Source of the DNA: Bromus sterilis | Taxonomy: Eukaryota; Streptophyta; Magnoliopsida; Poales; Poaceae | NCBI GenBank assembly: GCA_950022295.1 | Contig: OX465598.1 | Location: forward strand, 95,952,001-96,016,000 | Reading direction: 5' to 3' | Length of the DNA: 64,000 bases | In this document: positions 48,101-59,700 of the stretch, piece after piece | How positions within the stretch are numbered: the first letter of the stretch is position 1 | Layout of the letters: every line of letters begins with the position of its first letter | The notes under the pieces: generated by a model | The model's database searches: none | What the model was told of the DNA's origin: nothing | The model's input: the letters and a program-made list of their open reading frames with translations, nothing else | Program-made: the position numbers and the translations under genes

Positions 48101-49435
48101 GGCACCGATGTACTGGTGGTCCTGGCTGCTGTCGTTGTCCGCGGGCCAGTTAAGTCGAGGCAACGATAACGGTTGTCACGCAGGTTAATAAAAATGCTAA
48201 ATGGTTCAGTGAATGTCTTGAGTTGGCTATATGCCATGTACGCACTACCTACCCATGGGAATTACGAGTTATGGACTCCTCTGCTTCGTAGTGTCGTCCG
48301 AGGACTCTTTAGACGTCAGCAGTACTGCGGGCTGATTGCCGGGAAGTGGTGTTGTCTTATTTGCTCGCGCGGTGGTGTCTTATTTGGATTTGCTTTAACT
48401 TCACCGGCCAGTCACGCACCATGCTGGAGTACGTTCGGGTTGGGGTCCAAGGCCCTGCGTACTTAGGATTTAGACCGACGGATGGCCTCTCTGTTGAGTT
48501 TGAAAGATGGGCTATGAAGTGTCGGATAGCCTCGGTGGAGCGTTGCCTAACAAGGTGCCCGCCACCCTGGAGATCCGTGCGTGTAGTGTAACACAAGTGC
48601 ACCCCTGCAGGGAAGATTGATCTATTCGAATAGACGTGTCCACGGTAACAGGACGCTTTATGCTGAAGCTGGATCTTACCACTAGAAACTATTATTATTA
48701 AACTGTATGGTTCCGGGTTTTCTTCCTCGCGGGGATGTCGAGGAGGTGAACTCGGAGGCATTGTTAATTATTACAACTTATTATTATACAATGCTGCAGC
48801 AACTTTTGCTGCATTGTTACTTTATGCTTTATATAAACTGTTGGCTGATTCTTACCTCATGCTGCAAGACATCGTCGGAAGATGCTAGTCTTCGATAGGC
48901 CTAACTTCTTACCCTTGGTCTGGATTTCTGTCTTTCAGTCCACTATATACAGCCTCTTAATTCCGTTGATACAATGCATGATGCTTAGTAGCGGACGTAA
49001 GACTCGCGGGTATGCTAGATACTCACCTTTGCTTTATTTCCCCTTTTTCTCTTTGCCTGATCGGCCGCTGCAGCCGACTTTGGAGCCCAGGAGCAGGAGT
49101 ACCCCGGAGGCGACTACTACGACGTCGAGTTCCCCATTGACCAGGAGTAGTTCGGTGGATCCCAGGCAGGAGGCCTCGCCTTCTCGATCTGTATCTCTGA
49201 TGTGATTTGTGCTAGCCTTCTTAAGGCAAAACTTAACTAACTATGTCTGTACTCAGATATTATGGCTTGTATGACTTATGTATTCGGATCCTCGTGATCC
49301 CTGGTATTGTAATATATTTGTTTATCCTTTTGTGTTTAGTGTTGTGCTGTGATATTCTCATCGTGGCACCCTAATCTCAGCCGTGTACCCTGCGTGTATG
49401 ATTACTGTACACAGATTGATTTTGGGGGCGTCACA
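45133..49435 (+). repeat. 3' LTR of the chromovirus (4303 bp)
   Basis: It starts TGTAACACCCTC and ends GCGTCACA, directly followed by the target duplication. Compared with the 5' LTR it lacks about 135 bp at 47875-47885 and repeats the short motif TTTTGGATAATG near 46952-46970. Confidence 0.93.
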
Positions 49436-50512
49436 GCGGCTATGGGGAGGCCCGGGCGCACCCGTTCCAGTTGCCCCCAACCCCCACATATGTTTGTCCT
49501 CATCCTCTCCCCGAACCAAACCCTAGCTACTCCAGTCCGCTGCGTCCCAGTAGCTCCCTTATATCGATCTCCGACCTTCGTTCGGCATGTCCGACAATGG
49601 GTTCGAGTCTTCTATCATCCGATCTGTTGATCGAGATCTCGTTCCATGTGGGCCTCGGGAGTTGGTGGTCATCCGCATTGTGCTTCACCGCACACGGGAG
49701 GAGACTAGACGACTGTGGTCGGACTCGATCCGGGAAGAATCGATAGCGTCCGCCCAAATGGCGGTTGGATCTCGCGCAAGGCCCACTGCCGATGCCTCGT
49801 CGGAGGCGATGCAATCCGTTTTGCGTCCGCACATTGTGGCAGAGGAACAACCCCTTCATTGACGCATGGTGTCGGAAGCTGACACATGTGACCTTGCCGA
49901 TGGAGAGGTGATGACACGGTATGCCCACCATGTGAGGCAGAGAGCAAGAAAGGCTAGTCAGCCCTCGCGGTAGACGTTGGCAAGGAGGAGTCACACGTCA
50001 CCTTGCCGGTACAGGTGCCCGGCAATCCCTAGTGCTGCAACTACGTCGTGGTGGAGCTATCGAGCTTTGATCACGACGAATCCATTTTCATCCTCACATC
50101 GATCGGCGACGTGCAACCAATGGGTTCCGATAAGGAAGAATAGGGCATGGAAGACAGTGGCGCCTCAAAGCTATTGAGTCGGTGTGTGTGTGTCTCATGT
50201 TCTATTCTACCTCGCCAGCGATCTCGAACCTTCATTCTCAAGTGCTTAGTCGGCTAGCTATCAGACATGTTATACGGAGATGGAGTCAGACGAGTGCCTC
50301 TAAAGATTTAGATAATGTATTACGCTGCATGTAATTATATTGATTTGAAGTTTTGTAATTAAGATATCTGATTGTAGAAATAAAAATTTAACATTTAAAT
50401 TTTAAATTTTATGTATCTGATCGTAGATGCTGCGCTCTTGATGGGACGGGCGCGCGAGACACACAAATAACGCAACAAGCCATGAAACTAAGCTACTCGG
50501 CACAACTGTTTT

Positions 50513-50531
50513 GGGGGGGGGGGGGGGGGGG
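50513..50531. repeat. Run of 19 G
   Basis: An uninterrupted guanine homopolymer on the plus strand after CTGTTTT. Its length is likely to be unstable and could be a sequencing approximation. Confidence 0.85.
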
Positions 50532-51102
50532 ACTCGATTAAATAGAAATGCATGCATGTAAGGTTGGCATAAACGACTGGTGTGAGCTGTGGATGCTAGC
50601 AGTGAACAGCAAGGAGCATTAGTTGTCTGTCTCGCTAACAGCTGGGAATGAGATGGCCTTGCTTTGAGCACGCTCGCACGGTTGGCTATCTACCGCCTGC
50701 GCTGTACACATATTAGCTCCCTCCTCAATCGGCAATTTGGCCTCAAGAGGTTCCCAACTGTTCTTTCACGTGCATTAGATCAACCCACTGGCTAGATCCA
50801 GAAACAGTGATCAATGGAATAACCAATCGAGGTTAATTACAGAATAGAACAGTATCACCTTTCGTAGATCACCTCGCATCGCATCACCGACAAAACAGAA
50901 CAAGGAAGAACGGGGATCTGCGAGCAATTACAAGATTGATTCCAAGGATATACATGCAGAAGCTTCATGTCATATCTGTGCATTGAATTGAAAACATAAA
51001 AACATACGGGCCGAGTGATCAGAAAAGGAGCAAGCAGCCTAAAGTAGAAACAAAAGAGGTGCATAAGCAAAGCCTTGTTGGTTTGGGCGGGAAGAACCAT
51101 GC

Positions 51103-51192
51103 AGCTAGCTAGCTAGCTAGCCACTAACCAGCCAGCCATGCGTGCGTGCTGCGCCGACCCTGCAAACGCTAGCTAGCTAGCTAGCTAGCTAG
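51103..51192. repeat. Two AGCT tetranucleotide runs
   Basis: AGCT repeats occupy 51103-51120 and about 51168-51192, separated by 47 bases. The word is self-complementary, so each run can fold. Confidence 0.8.
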
Positions 51193-51884
51193 TTGGATCG
51201 CCTGAGAATATGCCTCGCTCTCCCTTGTTCTTTTCCCTTTCCAAGGTAGGTCTGTTGGGGAGGATGGATGGATGGATAGAAAGCTACGTACAAGTGGGCA
51301 ATGCCAATGCATGGATGGCCTGTGCTAATTGTTGGCTTGCAAGCGACGGCATGCAGATGCGTGGTAGCAGCATCATATCGCTGTCGCCGGGCTAGCAATC
51401 GCCGTGTTATACCTAGAGCTAGATGGGCAGATTAATTAGTTGGCTTCATTAGATTAGCTCACTCGTGTGAGGGACTGGAGTCACAGTGTGCACGCGGTTG
51501 TTAGCTTGATTAGCCAGGACTGTAGTATGAGCCACATATGTTGTTGGTTGGCTCATGAAAACGAAATGTGTGTTGGGTGCAACTGTGATCGCTCTCTGCT
51601 GCCTGAATTCATTCAAACGAGGTCCCCCTCTCTCCTGTTGTGGCGAGCTAGGTTCAGCACGTTTCGCCCAACGATGGAGCTTGGATACGTGTGGATACCC
51701 GTGACCAGCCTAAAATGTTGTTAGAGCATTAAGTGGCGCACGAGTGGCTTGCATGCAAGAGCATGACAAGTCAACTAGAAAATTAATGTGCACAAACACG
51801 GAATGCTTTGAATTAAATAAAACGAGTGGCTCTTTTACAATATCTCAATCTTTCAATGTTGATGTTGACATCTTTTCTTTTGAC

Positions 51885-53050
51885 AAAAACGCAGAGTAAT
51901 TGTTTAATAAAGGTACGTTACAATCAAAGGATAAAAGAGCGGGAAAATAAAACTAATTATAGCTAAAGTTAACCAATTCATGCTCTATGAAGCAATCCCG
52001 AAAGGATTAGAAGTTATTATCTATCTAGACTTGGAACAAGTCAACATGCTTGTCCTTAACCTTGTGCTTGAGGAGATATGGTGTCTCTTAACAATCCCAT
52101 TCTCCAATTTAGAATATTGGCCTGAATTGTTATTTTTTCATTTCTCTGAAGCCACATGTGCCAACAACCTAAGATGATAAACCTTTTGGGACATGTTGTG
52201 AATCAAGCATTGTTTCTTCAAAAAATAATGTTCCTATTTGCTTGAGAAGGATAAGAGAGATCCAACACCTGTGAGCAAAATTGCAGTCCCATAACACATG
52301 CACCAGGGTTTCCACTGAATTTTAATTGCACCAGATGCAAGTATAATTGTCTATCAAGAAACATTTTCTTTGAATCAAAGCTTTGGTGTTGATTTTATTG
52401 TTAGCTACTCCCTTCGTCCCATAATATAGTAACGTTTTAAAAACTATGCTAGTTTTTAAAACATTACTATATTATGGGACGGAGGGAGTACCAGCTAATA
52501 AAATATTTTGTGCTTGAGTCTGCTTGACCTCTTCCAAATGTTCTGAAGAAGTATAGAACTATCTTGAATAGGAATAAGCTTCTTTTATATGTTCATTGAG
52601 GAAAAGGAGCTCTTATCACTGTATTTCCAGCAATCTTTCTCCATTGATGTGGAGCGCATTAAGTCATTGTATAGATGATTGAATTGATTCCAGGCTTGAG
52701 TTGAAATTGGGGGGAGGGGGGTATGAAAGTGACCACCCCAACATTCAGTTGTCGACATTGACATGATCATATAAGCATTTGTTTTTGTCGGATTTGATGT
52801 ACTTTGTACCCTATTTCCTTGCTAAATGAATATTCCTCTCCATACCAGTTGTGTTAGATTCCGATTCCAGAAAGGTCTATAACTAGTGCAACAGATGCCC
52901 TTCATAAGAATCTTTAGAGTAGAAATAAGCCATTGGGTAAGATGCATGTCAAGACTGAATGGTTCGTAACTTTAGACCCAAGGAGTGTCTTTTGGGCCGG
53001 GGTCTGAGTTTTTATTTTTGAAAAAGAGGTTGAAATCACTGGTCTATATA
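51885..53050 (-). pseudogene. LINE remnant (ORF2 C-terminal zinc-binding region and 3' end)
   Basis: Read on the minus strand, 52790-52590 encodes a block with PISTQAWNQFNHLY, SMEKDCWKYSDKSSFS and MNIYK, as seen before the RT zinc-binding domain of plant LINEs. Around 52400-52240 the pattern C-I-W-C-N ... ETLVHVLWDCNFAHRCW matches that zinc-binding domain. The 3' end near 51890 has TTACTCTGCGTTTTTGTCAAAAG, a common LINE tail. Many stops and frameshifts make it dead. A Stowaway MITE (52408-52488) splits the coding remnant. The 5' limit is uncertain. Confidence 0.6.
52408..52488. mobile_element. Stowaway-type MITE, near-perfect hairpin (81 bp, TSD TA)
   Basis: CTCCCTTCGTCCCATAATAT and ATATTATGGGACGGAGGGAG form arms that pair almost completely over the whole element, flanked by TA at 52406-52407 and 52489-52490. 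It sits within the minus-strand LINE remnant. Confidence 0.92.
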
Positions 53051-54922
53051 TCCAAGGATGCACACATCTGCATTTATTAAATTACTCAACATAGTCTAAG
53101 AAAACAAATACAAGGATCAATTCAAAGACATGTTTCTGATGATCTATGTCACTACACCTACAAGATTTATGATGTGCCCTAGCCTCACACCATCACACAC
53201 CATCTAACCCAATGGCATCGCGAAGATGGCCCACAACGAGCCGAGAGAACCAGCCGATCTAGCAGGCCCTCAACACCCACCACATGCACACGTTCTAGAA
53301 TCCATTACCGCCATCTTTCACGATCCCATCTTCAGGAGGGATCAACACATTGACCTTGCTACACCCAACTACCTTTAATGCCACCACGATGTCATATAGT
53401 GCCACCATCCTACGCGCGTCCATCGACATTGCTAATGCAGTAGATACAACACTGCACCACCTCTTGGCCCCTCCATCCAAAACCTTCTTCAAAATGCCCC
53501 CCCCCCTTCCTAGTTGGGAAAATCAAACCACAGGTGCTGAGATCATTCAATATGGGGGAACCAGATGTAGGGTTTCTTCGGAGAATCCTGAGCGAGGTGA
53601 CGTAGGTTACAACGACGATGCCTGGAAAAGGAACGTCAAAGAACCCGCCATCGCCCATCGTGATCGACACGATTTTCATCGGCATTCACGCCACCCCGAC
53701 CCTGCAACTGATTGGATCCGTGCGGAGCCGCACCGTGAAGAGACACGCAGCCACCGGATGCGGTAGAGGACTTCACCTTACCAACCCCTCAATGTGCCGC
53801 CGATTGCCCAAGGGCCACATCACGACGGATCTGATCGTGGATTAGATCCACAATAGACGCCGGCACTAACAACGCCTGAGAGCACACCAGAGACCGATCC
53901 ATGTCGACCCTCCATCCATGGAGGCGACCGTCGTTGCCCGACCAAGGGACTTTGCCCTGGTTGTCGGGATCGATGGTCTTACCACTACCACCCACCTCCC
54001 TTCAGAGGATCCCCCGTCAGTGGCATGAGACCGCCAGGGATCAGATCCCCACCGCCCCCATCACGAGCATTGTGCGAAGAGAGAGAGAGAGAGTGGCAGC
54101 GGCCGGCTCCGGTCGTGGGAGGAGGAGGAGATCGTGACTACAAGGAAGCCATCAGGAGGAGGAGGAGGTCGGGAGCAGAAGGAAATCAGTAGGGTCTAAA
54201 TTTAAAGGTTAATATAAATAATTTAAATGTTATAAATATAAAGTAGCTAGTAGATAATCAATGTTGAACATACGTTGTAGTACATGTATAGGGCTGGACC
54301 TTGTGTATATCGTCGAGCCTCCTCTCTCTCACCGTCTCACGTAGAAACTGAACAAACTAAAACAATTTGCTCAACACGTAGTCACCTCCTGAAAAAAGAA
54401 GCAACACTAACGCACTGTGATCAATTCCCAAGCACGCTTCTATTCACGTTATTTTCTCATCTACTACATGTTCCTTTCTAACAGGTCCTACACAACTAAT
54501 GGACATGTACTACATGAGTGCCCACACATTCATTCATTTCACACAATAGATTAACACTGATACTAATAAACAGCGATGATGCGGTACACCGGAATTCATG
54601 GGAAACCGACACCTACAATACAAGCTTGGTTACATTCGAGTTTGACGTCGTGTGAGCAAGTCTTGTTTTTTAGATGGTGTGATCAACACTGTTGTTAGCA
54701 ACAAGTGCAACCGACAAGCTGGCTGGCTAGCTAGCTAGTCGTCTTCCACTCACTCACTCACCAACAACCACCAACAGAAAAAGCTGAACCCATCATGTCT
54801 CATTTTGCACGTGCATTTCCGATTTCCATGGAACATCTCTCTCTCTCTCTCTGCCCAAAGTTGCTATCAACTCGTGACAGAAAATACTGCCCCGCACACC
54901 TCACAGCTGAGACGAGACCTGA
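53051..54922. other. Intergenic stretch with GC-rich middle and simple repeats
   Basis: 53200-54150 is GC-rich with overlapping frames on both strands but no recognised domain; it may be an element leader. A GA run lies at about 54076-54094 and a CT run at about 54836-54852. No supported gene. Confidence 0.35.
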
Positions 54923-55578
54923 GGGCATGTTTGATTTATAGGAATTCCATATGATTTTTGTAGGATTTTATCCCATATAATTTTTTTCTATCTTACTCAT
55001 TTGATTCATAGGAATTGTTTTTATAGGAATTTTTTTCATAGAAATTTTTGTACTACTTTGGCCCTGTTTGGATACTCTAACTCGGTTAGAGGTTAGAGTT
55101 AGATTCTAACTCTAAACTAACTCTAACCAAAGAGGTGTTTGGATGGTGGGGTTAGATTGGCAATAAATGTATCTTTTCCAATCATTTGACTATTTTATTC
55201 AGAATTTGATTGGTGGAGGTAGAGGAAAACTTCACTTTTTTTGGGGCCCACCTAACTCTAACCCAAATAAGCACCTCTTGGGTGGGTTAGATTTTTTGGG
55301 TGGGTTAGATGCATCTAACCAACTCTAACCCTCCTGTTTGGATGTTTTGGGGTTAGTTTGGTACAATCTAACCAACTCTAACTCTAACCCATGGAACCAA
55401 ACAGGGCCTTTCTATAGGAATCCTAACATTCACTCCAACCTCTTTCTACAATTCCTTTGATGGAATCAAACAAACTTTAGTGCAAGCAAAATCCTATAGG
55501 ATTGGAGTAGGCATGCCATTGCAATCCTACGATTTTCTTATTCCTATGATTTTCCTACCCTATGAATCAAACAAGCCC
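54923..55578. mobile_element. Tourist/Harbinger-like MITE, split by a second MITE
   Basis: The ends GGGCATGTTTGATTTATAGG and CCTATGAATCAAACAAGCCC are inverted repeats with few mismatches. TGA on the left and TAA on the right fit a decayed TAA-type duplication. Subterminal GGAATT and AATCCTA words are AT-rich and partly palindromic. Without the 55060-55408 insert it is about 300 bp. Confidence 0.75.
55060..55408. mobile_element. MITE nested in the previous MITE (349 bp)
   Basis: It begins GGCCCTGTTTGGATA and ends CCAAACAGGGCC, flanked by TTT on both sides. The arms are rich in TAACTCTAACC repeats and their complements. Its position inside the other element shows that it inserted later. Confidence 0.8.
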
Positions 55579-56716
55579 TAAGAGATCTATGAAGCATCAT
55601 AATTCATTCGGGTCCCACTGCCCTGTGGGCCCGGAAAGAGGATATAGGAGAATTTCCTTTCAAGCCAAGAAGAAAGACCATAGCAACGGAGGTTTAGCAA
55701 TGGATGTTTACTGCTGCTGATGACTGCTGAAAAGCCGTAGCCCGTAGCGTTGGTAGGAGTAGGAGTACTACGGATTACTGCCATTAATAAAATGGATGGA
55801 TAACATATATGTGCACGAATCCAGAAGGACGTGGATACGGATGCAGTGGAGATTAGGTCATTATGGTCTCTACGGATCGTGGCGTGTGCGCGATGAGATC
55901 TTGTCGCCACCAGGATACGGCATGCCATCAAATATATTTCCTTTTTTCTTTCTTGGTGCAACGAAATCTATTCCCATCACTGGTAAGTACGTCCCATGCA
56001 CGTTCGATGAGAGATTCACATCCAACATACTACGCGGTATGCACGTACATGTAACTTCGTATCACTAATGATTAGGCCCCATTATACCAACTTATACGTA
56101 TCAGAACGGATTAATGGTCCAATGGTTGTACTCCTATTATTCAGGATTCAGGTCAGGATATTCTGGTCAGGATCCAGGACCACCTCACCTCGTACTGCTA
56201 TGGACAAGCACGATTAAATAAAATGCCAGACAAGTTATTTGTTCAGCATGTATGTTTTGTCGAAATTATGTTTCGGGCAAGTTGATGGTAAGATAACAAT
56301 AGCTCAATGATCAGCAGACAAGTTTGTCTATCTACGAATAGTTCTCATGTCTGTCTCCCTACGACTTTGATGATCAGAAGAGCAACATATATATACCAAC
56401 AGATGTTTATAGGTGAGCATCCTGATCATACCGTAGACGCCGCCACCTAGCTGTAAGAGATTAGGCGATGTTTTACCGTTCTGGTACATCATCATACCAG
56501 ATCATTTATGTAAAGATGGTAGTACTACTCAGATCAGATGACTGCTTATCTAACTGACGTCATATTCATCTCTCAACTGTCTTCAGGCTTCCAGGAATTT
56601 CTGCGTAGTAGACAGACAGTACAACAAAAAAGAGTAAGAATTGATCTATCATTGAGACTATCACCATATCATTCGATAAAAACTAGGCTTTCACCTACCT
56701 TGAGACCAACCACACC
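55579..56716. other. Downstream region of the BAP31 gene
   Basis: No coding domain is seen. The portion nearest 56716 should hold the 3' UTR of the minus-strand gene. Confidence 0.35.
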
Positions 56717-59700
56717 TTAGGTGTTCTTCTTGCCATCGGACTGTGACAGCTGATCATGCAGATGCTTGTTGTCCTCGAGTAGGCGGTCATATTTGAGTGC
56801 TACACCGTCAGATTGTGTTTGGGCAGCTGCTGCTTTGGCCTCTGCGTCCTTGGCCGCCTCCACTTTTTCTTTCAGTTGCCGCTTCAGCTTCTTAATCTCC
56901 TCATTCAGCGAGGCAACATCGTTCGGGTATGGCTTGCTCTCGTCAGAAATTCCAGATTTGGCTTCTTCTAATGTCTTGTTCTGCTTTGACACAGCTTCCA
57001 AGTTCTTCTTTAGCCCGCGCATTTCTCTGATGTAGCTGTGTAGCCGGTCAATGACAAGAGCGAGGAATAGAGAGTATCCTGAAACAAGTGAGCGGGTTAG
57101 GGAGTATAGTGTGACTCGGATCAAAATATAGATTAAGACCACAAGTGTAACTGCATTGTGACAAAATCCCTGAATTTGGACACTAATCGACATGGACATA
57201 GAAAAATGTTACTCCCTTCGTTCCAAAATAACTATCTCAACTTTGTACTAGCTCTAGTATAAAGTTGTACTAAGGCTAAGACAGTTATTTAGGAACGGAG
57301 AGAGTACTGTGTAGTACTCCCTCCCTAAAGAAATATAAGAGCGTTTAGTTTGCTAAAGTAGTGATCTAAATGCTCTTATATTTCTTTACAGAGGGAGTAT
57401 TTAATACAAGAATGTCATATGCATCCCAAAACATGCAGCTGTTTTACATCAAGCCAAGATGAATCACAAAAGGGAAGTTAAGAGAAATTCCTTTTTCAAG
57501 GATAAAATTTGGTGGATATTTTTTTCTGAAGCAACAAATCCACTAGCTTACTTGGTTGTTGACAGAATACACAAGTCCCTGTTTTTGTAAGAAACCTCGA
57601 AAGATTGAACAGATTGAAACAAAGGTAATATAACAACATAAGAGTTGAGCCATAACAAGGTGTTTTGCCAATGCCACAGGGCTTAAAAGTAATAATATCA
57701 CAAACATAGCCCCAGCCCAGCCCAACTCCAATACAGAGATGTGCATTGTGTTGAAGAAAAATATCAAATCCTGGAGAGCCCAGCCCAACTACAATAGAGA
57801 GATGTGCAATGTTTTGCCCAACAATATCGAATCCTGGAGAGCCCAGCACACCATGGCGGCATGGCCCAGTTCAGCCCCCTCATATGTCTAATACTGGCCC
57901 ACCCCTTGACAGGACCACACTCTCACTATAAAAGAATAAAAAAGAGGACAACTGGACAATAGCCTAAGATTGCGGTGTCAGAGCTGACCAGGATTCAACT
58001 CCAGTCAGGAGCAGAATTATAGTATCTCACCTGGTCGCTTCTACTGTATGTACAAGGTTTTAATCTGATAAAAGAGTAAATCATCCAATTTTCTTATATT
58101 GAACACCCTACTTATTAAACAATGTTATTGTAATGTTCCTTACGACTTCTTAAATGTATGCAAGTAGTCAGTTTCAGGACTAAATAGCTAATGAATGCAA
58201 ACAACTATAATTACAAATACTAATAGAGAAACTAACAATATATGCTTGAATAAGAATGATCAAGATCCCACTCCACCAATGAACTGTTCCAGAGCAAACA
58301 GAAATATAAGGTATCCTACAAGTACATGAGGAAAGTCATCCTATAAACTTCAACTTATGGACTTGAGATCCATGTCTCCCCGGTATAACTTCAGTGGTTG
58401 GGTGCTGTATGATCTCATCCACTCACTTCTGAATCTTTAAGAATCATAATACCGATTGGGACAGTCAACATAGCCCACTAACACTAGGGACCCCATCATC
58501 ACCAAATTATGAAATGGGTGTACCAGAACAACTCTGAAGAGCAAAGCAAAGCTCTGTCATTCATCAGCTCTGGCCAAAGATCAAGTCACTTTGAATAACA
58601 AGAATAGTTGATGAACACAAATTAAATCATGTGATTTTTTTTCAAGGATTTCCTAAATGAAAACGGCAAATCACACACACAAAAATAGCATACATGCCAA
58701 TACGTCAGGTTTAAGCGATATACATAATTGTCGCAATCGTGTTTGCATTTGTTACCATGGTAATCACAAGATTTCCGGCCAATTTGAACACTACGTAAAA
58801 CTCAAACGTTGTATGAGCACGTTCTAAAATATACCCATAAAATATCATGCATATAACACAAACAGTCCGAGCAGCAGAATCTTTGTCCTATATATGGTCC
58901 TAATTTCTAAATTCAAATATCAATGGCTTATTAAACAAGGGTACGGTAATAAATATTGCTACAGCTTATAAGTTGGCACACTTTCTTGAATATTTTAGTA
59001 GTACAAAGTTCCCAGTACATCTTATAAAATCAGAGCAAAATTAGAGATGGAACAAAATAATTTTGTAAATATGAAAATGTTTTCAACTCCGCCGAGTGAA
59101 TTCATGAATCTCTGTCTAAGACAACAATTATAGCAGAGAAATGAGAAACTTAACTTGAAAGGGGTGAAATGGCAAACACCAAAAGGTGACCTATTTGGGT
59201 AAGAGACTACAAGACACCCTAAATTTCAACATTTTATTTATGCGCGATGAACTATTTTACTGCAATTCTATCTCAAACTCAATTGAACATTAATTGGCAA
59301 ATTATGTGAGCATTAATTAAGATAAGAGAGGAAGCCATTGACTCTATATCATTAAATTACAGATACCAAACATCAATTAAGATACAATGGGGAGATCTTT
59401 TACTCCATATATCATCCAATTGTAGATTGCTCTAAAATGTTAAGGGGAAACAACATCTGAAATCCTCCCTGGAGCCAAATGCAGCTAATAAACTACTTAA
59501 TAATCTTTTCATACCATAATTAAACTCATCATTCAAAATTAAATCAAATGATGTGACTCCCTACAGCGAAATCAAGCCAAACGAACATGAATTGACTATT
59601 TTATTTATGCGTGATGAACTATTGTACTGCATATACTCTATCTAAAACTCAACTGAACATTAATTAACAATTTATATTACAGATGCAGAGCATGTAAGTA

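Larger units (their letters stand above)
35566..49435 (+). mobile_element. Full-length Ty3/gypsy chromovirus (Tekay/Del-like), TSD GCGGC
   Basis: The element is 13.87 kb long, with two LTRs of about 4.3-4.4 kb. GCGGC is duplicated exactly at 35561-35565 and 49436-49440. A primer site TGGTATCAGAGC (39992-40003, complementary to initiator tRNA-Met) follows the 5' LTR, and a polypurine tract GTGGGGGAGA (45121-45130) precedes the 3' LTR. Between them one gag-pol frame of 1485 codons runs from 40642 to 45096, broken by two stops. The domain order PR-RT-RH-INT and a C-terminal chromodomain identify a chromovirus; the long LTRs suggest the Tekay/Del clade. I counted eight substitutions in the first 560 bp of the LTR pair (about 1.4%), so the insertion is recent. 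It lies 28 bp to the right of the older nested LTR cluster. Confidence 0.95.
49441..51880. other. Right flank of the chromovirus; possible decayed gene fragment, otherwise intergenic
   Basis: 49441-50180 is GC-rich. Frames in two phases (49471-49746 and 49587-49862) vaguely recall a grass F-box-type N-terminus (SSDLLIEISFHVG), but stops and frameshifts follow and I would not name it. 50180-51880 is AT-rich with simple repeats and no supported gene. Confidence 0.25.

Noticed and set aside
49471..49862. Possible F-box-like gene beside the chromovirus
   Set aside because: The resemblance is limited to a short stretch, the frame shifts and stops soon follow, and no downstream domain is visible.
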